DNA of 12,257 nt from Microbacteriaceae bacterium (GTDB taxonomy: Bacteria > Actinomycetota > Actinomycetes > Actinomycetales > Microbacteriaceae). Positions 7,022 to 12,257 of the stretch are shown in pieces; the first letter of the stretch is position 1; each line of letters opens with the position of its first letter. The translations under genes were made by a program, and so were the position numbers. The DNA lies in NCBI GenBank assembly GCA_030725885.1, contig JANRET010000123.1:1152-13408 (forward strand). Reading direction: 5' to 3'. A model generated the notes under the pieces. That model was given only the letters and a program-made list of their open reading frames with translations, did no database searches and was not told the DNA's origin.

Positions 7022-7050
7022 CTGAGGGAATGCCTAATGCCCGCTAAGGT
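7022..7050 (+). promoter_or_regulatory. Candidate promoter of the ABC operon
   Basis: CTGAGG (7022-7027) and TAAGGT (7045-7050) are separated by 17 bases. Each is only a partial match to TTGACA and TATAAT. The start would fall near 7057, leaving a leader of about 33 bases that contains the GAGGAG ribosome binding site at 7077-7082. The call is weak. Confidence 0.25.
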
Positions 7051-7089
7051 AGTGAGAAATATGCGCAGCGTCGCGTGAGGAGAAGCAGC

Positions 7090-8103
7090 ATGAGTACCCA
7101 ACCGGCTATCCGACTGACCGGGCTGTCTAAGTCTTTTGGGTCCGTTGTCGCCGTCAATAGCGTTGACCTCGACATCGCACCCGGCGAATTTTTCTCGATG
7201 CTCGGTCCGTCCGGTTCGGGCAAAACAACCGTTCTTCGCATGATCGCGGGATTTGAAAGTCCCAGTTCGGGTAGCGTCGAATTGTTTGGCAAGGATGTCA
7301 CCAACGATGCGCCGTTTGACCGCGACGTCAACACGGTTTTTCAGGACTACGCGCTGTTCCCGCACATGAGCGTTCTCGACAACGTCGCCTACGGACTCCG
7401 AGTTCGGGGTGTCAAAACCGCCGCTCGAATTTCGGCGGCACGCGACGCACTCGCTCTCGTCCGGCTCGAGGGGTATGGCGATAGAAAACCAACCCAATTG
7501 TCAGGGGGTCAACGTCAGCGCGTTGCTCTGGCTCGTGCGCTCGTCGTTGAACCCAAAGTGCTTCTGCTGGACGAGCCGCTGGGAGCTCTTGACCTCAAAC
7601 TGCGGGAACAAATGCAGGTGGAACTGAAAGAAATCCAGCGCCGACTCGGAATCACGTTTATTTTCGTCACGCATGACCAAGAAGAAGCACTGACGCTCTC
7701 GGACCGGATCGCCGTGTTCAACGAGGGCGGAATCGTCCAACTCGGCGACGCCGAAGACGTTTACCGCCGTCCGCAGACACCCTTCGTCGCGAACTTCGTT
7801 GGAACCTCGGCGGTGTTCACCGCGGACGAGGCGTCCACCATCCTCGGCCATAAAGGGGCTTGTTCGATTCGCCCCGAACACATGGAAATCCTGCAGGGGA
7901 AAGCACCCAGCGGGGTCATCGCCCTTACCGGAACAGTCGCGGAAACGATTTTCCTCGGAGCATCCACCCGCATCATCGTCGATCTCGATGCGGGAAAACG
8001 GGTTGCCGTTCTCGAACAAAACGATCTGAACATGACCAACACGAAACTCGGGGCGTCGGTGACCGTCGCGGTTCACTCCCAATTCCTCGCCCCACTGACC
8101 TAA
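7090..8103 (+). CDS. potA: ABC transporter ATP-binding protein, PotA type (polyamine import)
   Basis: The ATPase that powers the importer encoded by this operon. Its 337 residues hold a complete nucleotide-binding domain: Walker A GPSGSGKT (39-46), Q-loop Q85 in FQDYALFPHMSV, signature LSGGQRQR (137-144), Walker B VLLLDEP with D161 and E162, D-loop GALD (165-168), and switch H195 in VTHDQEEA. A C-terminal TOBE-like extension follows (about 240-335, with SIRPEHM and VAETIFLG), as in PotA and other CUT1/polyamine-type ATPases. It would sit on the cytoplasmic face as a dimer bound to the two permeases. The ATG at 7090 has GAGGAG 7 bases upstream; a GTG at 7075 would lie before that site and is unlikely. 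Family members import spermidine, putrescine, iron or thiamine; the binding protein downstream favours a polyamine-like substrate, but the exact ligand is not proved. Confidence 0.9.
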   Translation: MSTQPAIRLTGLSKSFGSVVAVNSVDLDIAPGEFFSMLGPSGSGKTTVLRMIAGFESPSSGSVELFGKDVTNDAPFDRDVNTVFQDYALFPHMSVLDNVAYGLRVRGVKTAARISAARDALALVRLEGYGDRKPTQLSGGQRQRVALARALVVEPKVLLLDEPLGALDLKLREQMQVELKEIQRRLGITFIFVTHDQEEALTLSDRIAVFNEGGIVQLGDAEDVYRRPQTPFVANFVGTSAVFTADEASTILGHKGACSIRPEHMEILQGKAPSGVIALTGTVAETIFLGASTRIIVDLDAGKRVAVLEQNDLNMTNTKLGASVTVAVHSQFLAPLT

Positions 8104-8118
8104 CCTCGCAATCACTCA

Positions 8119-8133
8119 CAACAACAACAACAA
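8119..8133 (+). repeat. (CAA)5 leader before the binding-protein gene
   Basis: Five CAA triplets lie directly before the Shine-Dalgarno AAAGGAGA (8133-8140) of the substrate-binding protein gene, in the 42-base gap after the ATPase gene. A C/A-only stretch cannot pair with itself and keeps the ribosome binding site open. This would favour high translation of the binding protein relative to its neighbours. Confidence 0.6.
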
Positions 8134-8145
8134 AAGGAGATAACA

Positions 8146-9318
8146 ATGCGCAACGCATTGACCCGGCGTGCCGGGCTTGCCGGACTGGCGGTCGCTTCGA
8201 TCGTCGTCCTCGCCGGTTGTGGCACAGGCGGTTCCACCGCGGAAGGCCCCGCCGCGCTCACCGAACTCGGTGACCCGGAAGGTTCGGTTTCGATCCTCGC
8301 GTGGCCTGGCTACGTCGAAGACGGATCGAACTACCCCGAATACGACTGGGTGTCGGACTTCGAAACCGAAACCGGTTGCATGGTCACCACCAAGACCTAC
8401 GGAACGTCGGACGAAGCGGTCAGCTTGATGAAAACCGGTGACTACGACGTTGTAGCCGCCAGTGGCGACGCATCGCTTCGCATGATGGTGGCGGGCGATG
8501 TTCAGCCTGTCAACATGGATCTCATTCCGTCTTACGCGGGGATCTATGACTTCCTGAAAAACCAGTCGCACAACACCTATCAGGACCAGTCCTACGGTGT
8601 CCCCCACGGCTACGGCGCCAACCTGCTTCAGTACAACACCGAGGTCTTCGCCGAGGCTCCGACCTCGTGGAGCGTCGTGTGGGACGCAAACAGCCCATAC
8701 GCTGGCAAGGTCACGGCCTACGACTCGCCCATTTACATTGCGGACGCAGCACTGTACTTGATGAAGACGCAGCCCGACCTGGGCATCACGAACCCTTACG
8801 CACTCGACGAGACGCAGTTCAATGCGGCTATCGATTTGCTCAAGGTTCAGCGTGGTGTTGTTGGAGAGTACTGGAGCGACTACCTCGCACAGGCACAGTC
8901 CTTCACCACCGGCGACTCCGTCATCGGAACGTCGTGGCAGGTCATCACCAACGTCCTTCAGGGCGAAGGCGCCCCGATCGAAGCCGTTCTTCCCGAAGAG
9001 GGATCGACCGGTTGGTCCGACACCTGGATGATTTCGGCCGCGACGGAAAAGCCCAACTGTGCCTACCTCTGGCTCGAGCACATGGCCGATCCAGAGACCA
9101 ACGCCACGGCGACGGGTTACTTCGGTGAAGCTCCGTCGAGCGACGCCGCCTGCGACTTCCGAACCGACTGTGAAGCATTCCACGCCGGTGACGAAGCCTA
9201 TGCAGCACAGCTCTGGTACTGGACGACCCCGGTCGCCGAGTGCCTCGACGGTCGTACCGACGTGATGTGCATGGACTACCCCGCCTGGACTCAGGCGTGG
9301 CAGGAAATCAAGGGCTAG
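8146..9318 (+). CDS. Polyamine-type ABC transporter substrate-binding lipoprotein, PotD-like
   Basis: The extracytoplasmic receptor of the importer, 390 residues. The N-terminus has arginines, a hydrophobic core and a lipobox VLAGC, so signal peptidase II should cut before Cys25 and leave the protein lipid-anchored to the outer face of the membrane. The mature part follows the PotD-like (extracellular solute-binding family 8) pattern: SVSILAWPGYVEDG (47-60), DFETETGC (71-78), TYGTSDEAVSLMKTGDYDVV (84-103), YGVPHGYGANLLQYNTEVF (150-168), and later TSWQVITNVLQGEG (262-275). Six more cysteines (78, 305, 336, 342, 366, 375) could make up to three disulfides, more than I would expect in this fold. 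Start is ATG with a strong AAAGGAGA five bases upstream. Acidic and aromatic residues abound, as expected for a cationic ligand, but the ligand is inferred from family resemblance only. Confidence 0.88.
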   Translation: MRNALTRRAGLAGLAVASIVVLAGCGTGGSTAEGPAALTELGDPEGSVSILAWPGYVEDGSNYPEYDWVSDFETETGCMVTTKTYGTSDEAVSLMKTGDYDVVAASGDASLRMMVAGDVQPVNMDLIPSYAGIYDFLKNQSHNTYQDQSYGVPHGYGANLLQYNTEVFAEAPTSWSVVWDANSPYAGKVTAYDSPIYIADAALYLMKTQPDLGITNPYALDETQFNAAIDLLKVQRGVVGEYWSDYLAQAQSFTTGDSVIGTSWQVITNVLQGEGAPIEAVLPEEGSTGWSDTWMISAATEKPNCAYLWLEHMADPETNATATGYFGEAPSSDAACDFRTDCEAFHAGDEAYAAQLWYWTTPVAECLDGRTDVMCMDYPAWTQAWQEIKG

Positions 9319-9325
9319 TTAGCCC
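9312..9325 (+). promoter_or_regulatory. Small hairpin at the binding-protein stop codon
   Basis: GGGCTA-GT-TAGCCC is a perfect inverted repeat. As RNA it forms GGGCT-AGTT-AGCCC, a 5-bp stem with a 4-base loop. It contains the TAG stop codon of the binding-protein gene and ends exactly where the permease ribosome binding site GAGGAG (9326-9331) begins. It could slow 3' decay of the upstream message or limit translation of the permease. It has no U-run, so a full terminator is unlikely. Confidence 0.45.
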
Positions 9326-9337
9326 GAGGAGTAAGAC

Positions 9338-10261
9338 ATGACCACAGTGTCCTCGTCTGCACCCGACCGAGTCGGGGGGGCGCCTTCGCGCGCCTCCCTG
9401 GCTCGGCGGGGCTCCGCCTTTCTCTATCGACACGCCAAGGTTCGTTTGGCGTTGCTGTTGTCCGCCCCGCTTTTCTGGCTCGGGCTGGTGTACATCGCCG
9501 CTCTCGCCGCTCTTCTCATCACCGCGTTCTGGACGGTCGATTCGTTCACCGGTGAAATTCTTGTCGATTGGAACGTCGACAACGTCACCAAGGTCCTCGG
9601 TGACGCTCTGTATCACGCGGTGACGTTGCGAACTGTGACCGCTGCTGTACTTGTTACCCTCATCGACATTGCCATCGCGCTTCCGATTGCATGTCTCATG
9701 GCGAAGGTGGCCAGCCGTGCTGTTCATCGGGCTCTGGTCATCGCCATCCTGTTGCCCCTGTGGGCGTCCTACCTCGTCAAGGCCTATGCCTGGCGGAGTC
9801 TCCTCTCGCAGGACGGTGTGATCGACTGGATGCTTGCCCCGATCGGTGGCGAATCGCCTGGCTACGGGTTCGAAGGTTCGGTGGTCACCCTTGCGTATCT
9901 GTGGCTCCCGTTCGTCATCCTTCCCATCTTCACGGCTCTCGAGCGAGTGCCCGATTCCCTGCTCGATGCCTCGAGTGACCTGGGTGCAAAAACAGGACGG
10001 ACATTCCGGCACATTGTGTTCCCTCTCATCGTTCCGGGCATCATCGCCGGCAGCATTTTCAGCTTCTCGCTAACTCTCGGTGATTACATCGCGGTTCGCA
10101 TTGTCGGGGGCGCCACACAAATGTTGGGAACCCTCGTGTACGCGAACGTGGGCGTTGCGAACAACCTGCCGCTCGCCGCCGCCGTGTCTCTCATTCCGTT
10201 GGGAATCATTTTCATCTACCTCGGGGTCGTGCGTCGCACCGGCGCCCTCAGCAACCTGTGA
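9338..10261 (+). CDS. potB: ABC transporter permease, PotB type
   Basis: First of the two membrane subunits forming the import channel; 307 residues. A hydrophilic N-terminal tail (about 1-33) precedes roughly six membrane helices, for example about 38-65, 98-122, 130-150, 180-200, 230-250 and 280-300. The permease EAA loop that docks onto the ATPase is present at about 209-231, LDASSDLGAKTGRTFRHIVF, with the conserved Gly at 216. The pattern of segments, including LLPLWASYLVKAYAWRSLL (138-156), fits the PotB/CUT-type spermidine permeases. It follows the binding-protein gene after 19 bases and has GAGGAG six bases before its ATG. The next gene begins 7 bases after its TGA, so the two permeases are probably made together as a heterodimer. 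Confidence 0.9.
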   Translation: MTTVSSSAPDRVGGAPSRASLARRGSAFLYRHAKVRLALLLSAPLFWLGLVYIAALAALLITAFWTVDSFTGEILVDWNVDNVTKVLGDALYHAVTLRTVTAAVLVTLIDIAIALPIACLMAKVASRAVHRALVIAILLPLWASYLVKAYAWRSLLSQDGVIDWMLAPIGGESPGYGFEGSVVTLAYLWLPFVILPIFTALERVPDSLLDASSDLGAKTGRTFRHIVFPLIVPGIIAGSIFSFSLTLGDYIAVRIVGGATQMLGTLVYANVGVANNLPLAAAVSLIPLGIIFIYLGVVRRTGALSNL

Positions 10262-10268
10262 GCCCCGC

Positions 10269-11063
10269 ATGAGACTGTCACTTCCATCCAAAATTCTGCT
10301 GTGGGGCGCGACCGCCCTCACCCTCGCGTTCATCTACACGCCTATTCTCGTCGTCGTCCTCAATTCGTTTTCCACCAGCAAGACCCTGTCCTGGCCCCCG
10401 CCCGGATTCACCACCGAGTGGTGGGCGAAAGCATTCTCCAACGCCGGTGCGATGTCGGCGGTCACCACCTCGCTGATCGTCGCTCTCGCGTCGACCGTCA
10501 TCGCGCTTTTGTTGGGAACGGCACTGTCGTTCGCACTCCATCGCTTCGATTTCTTCGGCAAATCAACGGTCAACCTCCTTGTGGTTTTGCCCATCGCACT
10601 CCCCGGAATCGTCACGGGTATCGCCTTGAACAACGCCTTCCGAACGATGTTGGACATTCAGTTGGGGTGGTTCACCATCATCGTCGCCCACGGTACGTTC
10701 TGTGTCGTGACGGTGTTCAACAACGTGTTCGCGCGCCTGCGCCGAGTCGGAACCTCTCTCGAAGAAGCGTCGAGCGACCTCGGGGCGGGTATCTGGACCA
10801 CGTTCCGACTGGTGACGTTTCCCCAGATTCGATCGGCGCTCTTCGCCGGAGGGCTGCTGTCGTTCGCACTGTCGTTCGACGAAATTATCGTCACCACGTT
10901 CACCGCGGGCAGCGGGGTTCAGACTCTACCGATCTACATTCTTGAGAATATGTTCCGCCCGAACCAAGCGCCCATCGTCGCGGTCATCGCGGTTGTGATG
11001 ATTCTCATTGCCATCGTTCCGATTTACATCGCACAGCGGCTGACGTCCAGCGACAATCGCTAA
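10269..11063 (+). CDS. potC: ABC transporter permease, PotC type
   Basis: Second channel subunit, 264 residues, with about six predicted helices (for example 9-32, 63-91, 101-123, 133-155, 190-215 and 234-256). The periplasm-side segment after helix 1 reads SFSTSKTLSWPPPGFTTEWW (33-52), a hallmark arrangement of PotC-like permeases. The EAA loop is at about 165-186 (EEASSDLGAGIWTTFRLVTF), followed by FALSFDEIIVTTFTAG (199-214), also typical of PotC. I chose ATG 10269: it lies 7 bases after the potB stop and starts the hydrophobic family sequence. No Shine-Dalgarno is visible, so translation probably depends on ribosomes ending potB. It is the last gene of the operon. Its TAA overlaps the stop of the convergent TadE-like gene by 4 bases, leaving no spacer. 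Confidence 0.9.
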   Translation: MRLSLPSKILLWGATALTLAFIYTPILVVVLNSFSTSKTLSWPPPGFTTEWWAKAFSNAGAMSAVTTSLIVALASTVIALLLGTALSFALHRFDFFGKSTVNLLVVLPIALPGIVTGIALNNAFRTMLDIQLGWFTIIVAHGTFCVVTVFNNVFARLRRVGTSLEEASSDLGAGIWTTFRLVTFPQIRSALFAGGLLSFALSFDEIIVTTFTAGSGVQTLPIYILENMFRPNQAPIVAVIAVVMILIAIVPIYIAQRLTSSDNR

Positions 11064-11362
11064 CGTTCGGGGCCGGCGACCGCAGTCGCCCGAACTCCGT
11101 CCTTCGCGATTCGAACAGTCGCGATTCCGTCGTCAACGACACATTTTTCGACACGCTCTATTTCGGGTTCGCACGGGGTGGGATCCCCCGCGAGCGCCCG
11201 CGTCGCCACGGTCGCGGCGCCCAATTCGGCCTCACGGATGGTATCCGTGACCCGCAGGATGACCGAAACACCCGCCAGCCCGCCGAGGGCGAGGCTGACG
11301 ACGGCGCCCATCAGGACGAGCGCCGTGACGCCCCCCGAACCGCGTTCTAACGAGGTGCGCAC
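11060..11362 (-). CDS. TadE-like protein (Rv3654c-type), third gene of a pilin-like trio
   Basis: A 100-residue protein. A short leader ends in ERGSGG (6-11), followed by one hydrophobic segment (about 12-36) and a helix-prone region with AELGAATVATRALAG (45-59). Two cysteines, C64 and C74, in the small C-terminal part may form a disulfide. This matches the actinobacterial TadE-like family typified by Rv3654c, which lies at the end of Tad/Flp clusters. It would be membrane-anchored or assembled into an external pseudopilus-like structure; the function is not known. Start is GTG at 11362, inside the tadE gene, which it overlaps by 16 bases in another frame. Its stop overlaps that of potC by 4 bases in the convergent direction. 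Confidence 0.75.
   Translation of the reverse strand: MRTSLERGSGGVTALVLMGAVVSLALGGLAGVSVILRVTDTIREAELGAATVATRALAGDPTPCEPEIERVEKCVVDDGIATVRIAKDGVRATAVAGPER
11065..11095. terminator. Bulged GC-rich hairpin after potC, possible U-less terminator
   Basis: GTTCGG (11065-11070) pairs with CCGAAC (11090-11095), and GCGAC (11076-11080) pairs with GTCGC (11085-11089) around a CGCA loop, with five unpaired bases on the left arm. It begins 2 bases after the potC stop and is itself coding in the convergent TadE-like gene. No T-run follows on the plus strand. It could end or protect the ABC operon message, or be a by-product of high GC. Confidence 0.3.
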
Positions 11363-11679
11363 TGACTCACCGTGACGTGTCCCATGAGCGGCAGGGGTGG
11401 CGGGAATCGCGCATCGACGCAGGCCTCAAACGACTCAACCCGCGTGGACCATTCGGCGAGTGGCACGATTCGCTTTGCCGCCACAAGCCGGTCCCCTAAC
11501 GGTTCGCCGCGAACGATGTCCCGCGCCAATTCCGCGGCGACCGACGTCGCGGTGACCGCGTCCATCGACCACCGAATCACCCCGATGATGAGCCCGACGA
11601 CGAGCAACAGTGCCGGAATAGCAATGGCGATTTCAAGCGTGACGAGACCGCGGTCGTCACGAGACGAAACTGAGCGCAC
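11347..11679 (-). CDS. TadE-family pseudopilin-like protein
   Basis: A 110-residue protein with a class III signal-like N-terminus: DDRG at 8-11, then LVTLEIAIAIPALLLVVGLI, with Glu16 at position +5 after Gly11, the arrangement cut by TadV/CpaA-type prepilin peptidases. One hydrophobic helix (about 14-36) is followed by a small soluble part with C87 and C107, which may pair. TadE proteins are minor pseudopilins of Tad (tight adherence) pilus or secretion systems. The GTG start at 11679 lies inside the DUF4244 gene (23-base overlap), and its TAG lies inside the next gene (16-base overlap), so the three genes form one compact operon. No better start with a Shine-Dalgarno is seen. Confidence 0.8.
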   Translation of the reverse strand: MRSVSSRDDRGLVTLEIAIAIPALLLVVGLIIGVIRWSMDAVTATSVAAELARDIVRGEPLGDRLVAAKRIVPLAEWSTRVESFEACVDARFPPPLPLMGHVTVSQCAPR

Positions 11680-11842
11680 CGCTGATGAGATCGGTCAGAA
11701 GGTTCTGAATCGGGCTGCTCTTGAGGACGACGGCGAGAAGCCCGGCAAAGCCGGCGGCCGCCACCGTAGCGATTGCGTATTCAGCGGTCGCAGCACCGCG
11801 TTCCGTGGAAATCGAAGTAAAGGAAGTGAATTCATTTGTCAT
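11657..11842 (-). CDS. DUF4244 protein (Flp-pilin-like)
   Basis: A 61-residue protein of the DUF4244 family, the actinobacterial counterpart of Flp major pilins. After a short polar leader comes RGAATAEYAIATVAAAGFAG (15-34). Cleavage after Gly16 would put Glu21 at position +5, as in Flp pilins, and the hydrophobic helix (about 17-41) would form the filament core. The short C-terminus (KSSPIQNLLTDLISGALSFVS minus its last residues, about 41-60) is helical in character. It is the first gene of the trio. The ATG at 11842 has no clear Shine-Dalgarno. In many actinobacteria this gene directly follows ssd-tadA-tadB-tadC; here the gene upstream on the same strand is an unrelated VOC-family gene, so the assembly ATPase and core are not adjacent. 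Confidence 0.85.
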   Translation of the reverse strand: MTNEFTSFTSISTERGAATAEYAIATVAAAGFAGLLAVVLKSSPIQNLLTDLISGALSFVS

Positions 11843-11913
11843 GCGTTCAGGATGGTCTCATCCTCAAATCCCCGAAAAATAGTTCGCCAAAATGTTGAAA
11901 AGTCTTGGCCGAG

Positions 11914-11926
11914 CCCCACTGTGGGG
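11914..11926. repeat. 13-bp palindrome upstream of the pilin-like operon
   Basis: CCCCAC-T-GTGGGG, perfect 6-base arms around one base, in the gap between the VOC gene stop and the DUF4244 start. It could be an operator or the second stem of a tandem terminator after the VOC gene. The rest of the gap (11843-11913) is AT-richer, with no clear promoter. Confidence 0.35.
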
Positions 11927-11931
11927 GAATT

Positions 11932-11951
11932 TCCCGAACAGTTATTCGGGA
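11932..11951 (-). terminator. Hairpin spanning the VOC gene stop codon, candidate terminator
   Basis: TCCCGAA (11932-11938) and TTCGGGA (11945-11951) form a perfect 7-bp stem with a 6-base loop; on the minus strand the loop begins with the VOC gene's TAA stop. It is followed by AATTCC rather than a T-run, and then by the 13-bp palindrome, which could act as a second stem. A tandem, U-poor terminator is plausible for a high-GC actinobacterium but unproved. Confidence 0.35.
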
Positions 11952-12257
11952 CTCGCCCAAATCTCGAGCTGAATGCCATCGGGATCGCGAAGGTACGCCC
12001 ATCGTGAACCGGCAAGTTCGCCATCGGTGAGAGTGACGGGTGGGGCGTTGAAGACCGCGCCGCGCTCGAGAAGTGTGTTGTAGGCAACGTCCATGTCATC
12101 AATCTGCAGACAGATGTGCGTTGCTCCCACGTCTCCATTCGCAAGGTCGAAGTCCTTGCCCCGCGGGTTGTGGTACTCCAGGAATTCGATCCGGGTGCCA
12201 CCGATATCAATCATCGAGAACGACAGCTCCGTTCCCTCCACCTGGACGGCATCAGAG
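11942..12257 (-). CDS. VOC/glyoxalase-fold protein, C-terminal part (partial)
   Basis: The open frame runs off the right edge of the window, so the N-terminus is missing; about 104 residues are visible. They show the second half of a vicinal-oxygen-chelate fold: a beta strand SFSMIDIGGTRIEFLEY, then THICLQIDDMDVAYNTLLERG, and the closing SRWAYLRDPDGIQLEIWASPE, whose final Glu-containing strand usually supplies a metal ligand. Likely relatives are lactoylglutathione-lyase-like or methylmalonyl-CoA-epimerase-like proteins; the visible part cannot decide between these and other VOC enzymes. A GTG at 12241 could be read as a start, but the in-frame sequence upstream (SDAVQ) continues the domain without a break and 99 residues would be short, so the true start is probably outside. 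A hairpin sits over its stop codon. Confidence 0.8.
   Translation of the reverse strand, partial: SDAVQVEGTELSFSMIDIGGTRIEFLEYHNPRGKDFDLANGDVGATHICLQIDDMDVAYNTLLERGAVFNAPPVTLTDGELAGSRWAYLRDPDGIQLEIWASPE

Larger units (their letters stand above)
6835..7089. promoter_or_regulatory. Divergent intergenic control region, topA / ABC operon
   Basis: At 255 bp this is the largest gap in the window. It contains the topA ribosome binding site (minus strand, 6844-6839), an 18-bp inverted repeat (6997-7014), a weak candidate promoter for the ABC operon (7022-7050) and that operon's ribosome binding site (GAGGAG, 7077-7082). A TTGACA (6941-6936) and a TATAGT (6928-6923) occur on the minus strand, but with 7 bases between them they cannot pair as one sigma-70 promoter. 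No convincing ORF or RNA gene is seen here. Confidence 0.6.

Noticed and set aside
7075..7089. GTG at 7075 as the start of the ABC ATPase
   Set aside because: It lies before the GAGGAG ribosome binding site, which is correctly spaced for the ATG at 7090; the family sequence also starts after 7090.
8146..8220. Possible twin-arginine (Tat) signal in the binding protein (TRRAGLAG)
   Set aside because: The motif lacks the usual hydrophobic residue pattern after the arginines, and the lipobox VLAGC explains the signal peptide as an ordinary lipoprotein signal.
8116..9183. Long open frame (355 codons) on the minus strand opposite the binding-protein gene
   Set aside because: It has no recognisable domain and no ribosome binding site. 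The plus strand here has a lipobox, a strong Shine-Dalgarno and clear family features. Long antisense frames are common in GC-rich codon usage.

Overview
The window looks like chromosomal DNA of a high-GC actinobacterium, most likely in or near the family Microbacteriaceae. The clues are the topA-tmk-holB gene order, a HolB of the zinc-free type I associate with Microbacteriaceae, a membrane-anchored LytR_C protein, and a DUF4244/TadE/TadE-like trio. Starts are often GTG, and many genes overlap by a few bases. The taxonomic call is inference from protein character, not from a search.

Layout, left to right. (1) Bases 1-1506, minus strand: the 5' part of a LytR_C-domain membrane protein, preceded by a DUF2332 protein. 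(2) Bases 1529-2289, plus strand: msrB (methionine sulfoxide reductase B) coupled to a DUF2200 gene. The DUF2332 and msrB starts are only 22 bp apart, with two overlapping -10-like boxes between them that would give two leaderless mRNAs. (3) Bases 2294-6834, minus strand: topA, tmk and holB joined by two ATGA overlaps, followed by tRNA-Thr(CGU). (4) Bases 6835-7089: the largest gap in the window (255 bp), holding the divergent control region of topA and an ABC operon. (5) Bases 7090-11063, plus strand: a complete four-gene ABC importer of the PotABCD (polyamine-type) family, in the order ATPase, lipoprotein binding protein, permease, permease. (6) Bases 11060-11842, minus strand: three small overlapping genes for a Flp-pilin-like DUF4244 protein, a TadE-like pseudopilin and a second TadE-like protein. 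(7) Bases 11942-12257, minus strand: the 3' part of a glyoxalase/VOC-fold gene cut by the window edge. No stretch above 300 bases lacks a gene.

Functionally, topA, tmk and holB serve DNA topology, dTTP supply and the replication clamp loader. The ABC operon would import spermidine/putrescine or a related cationic compound. Its mRNA carries features that could tune expression: a (CAA)5 leader plus strong Shine-Dalgarno before the binding-protein gene, and a small hairpin between that gene and the first permease. The small pilin-like genes look like the structural part of a Tad-type secretion/pilus locus whose ATPase and membrane core genes are not beside them here.

I see no phage, insertion sequence, CRISPR array, toxin-antitoxin pair or defence island. 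Most of the window is ordinary housekeeping. The points worth a second look are regulatory (the back-to-back leaderless promoters, the operator-like palindrome before the ABC operon, the hairpin at the binding-protein stop codon) and the detached pilin-like trio.
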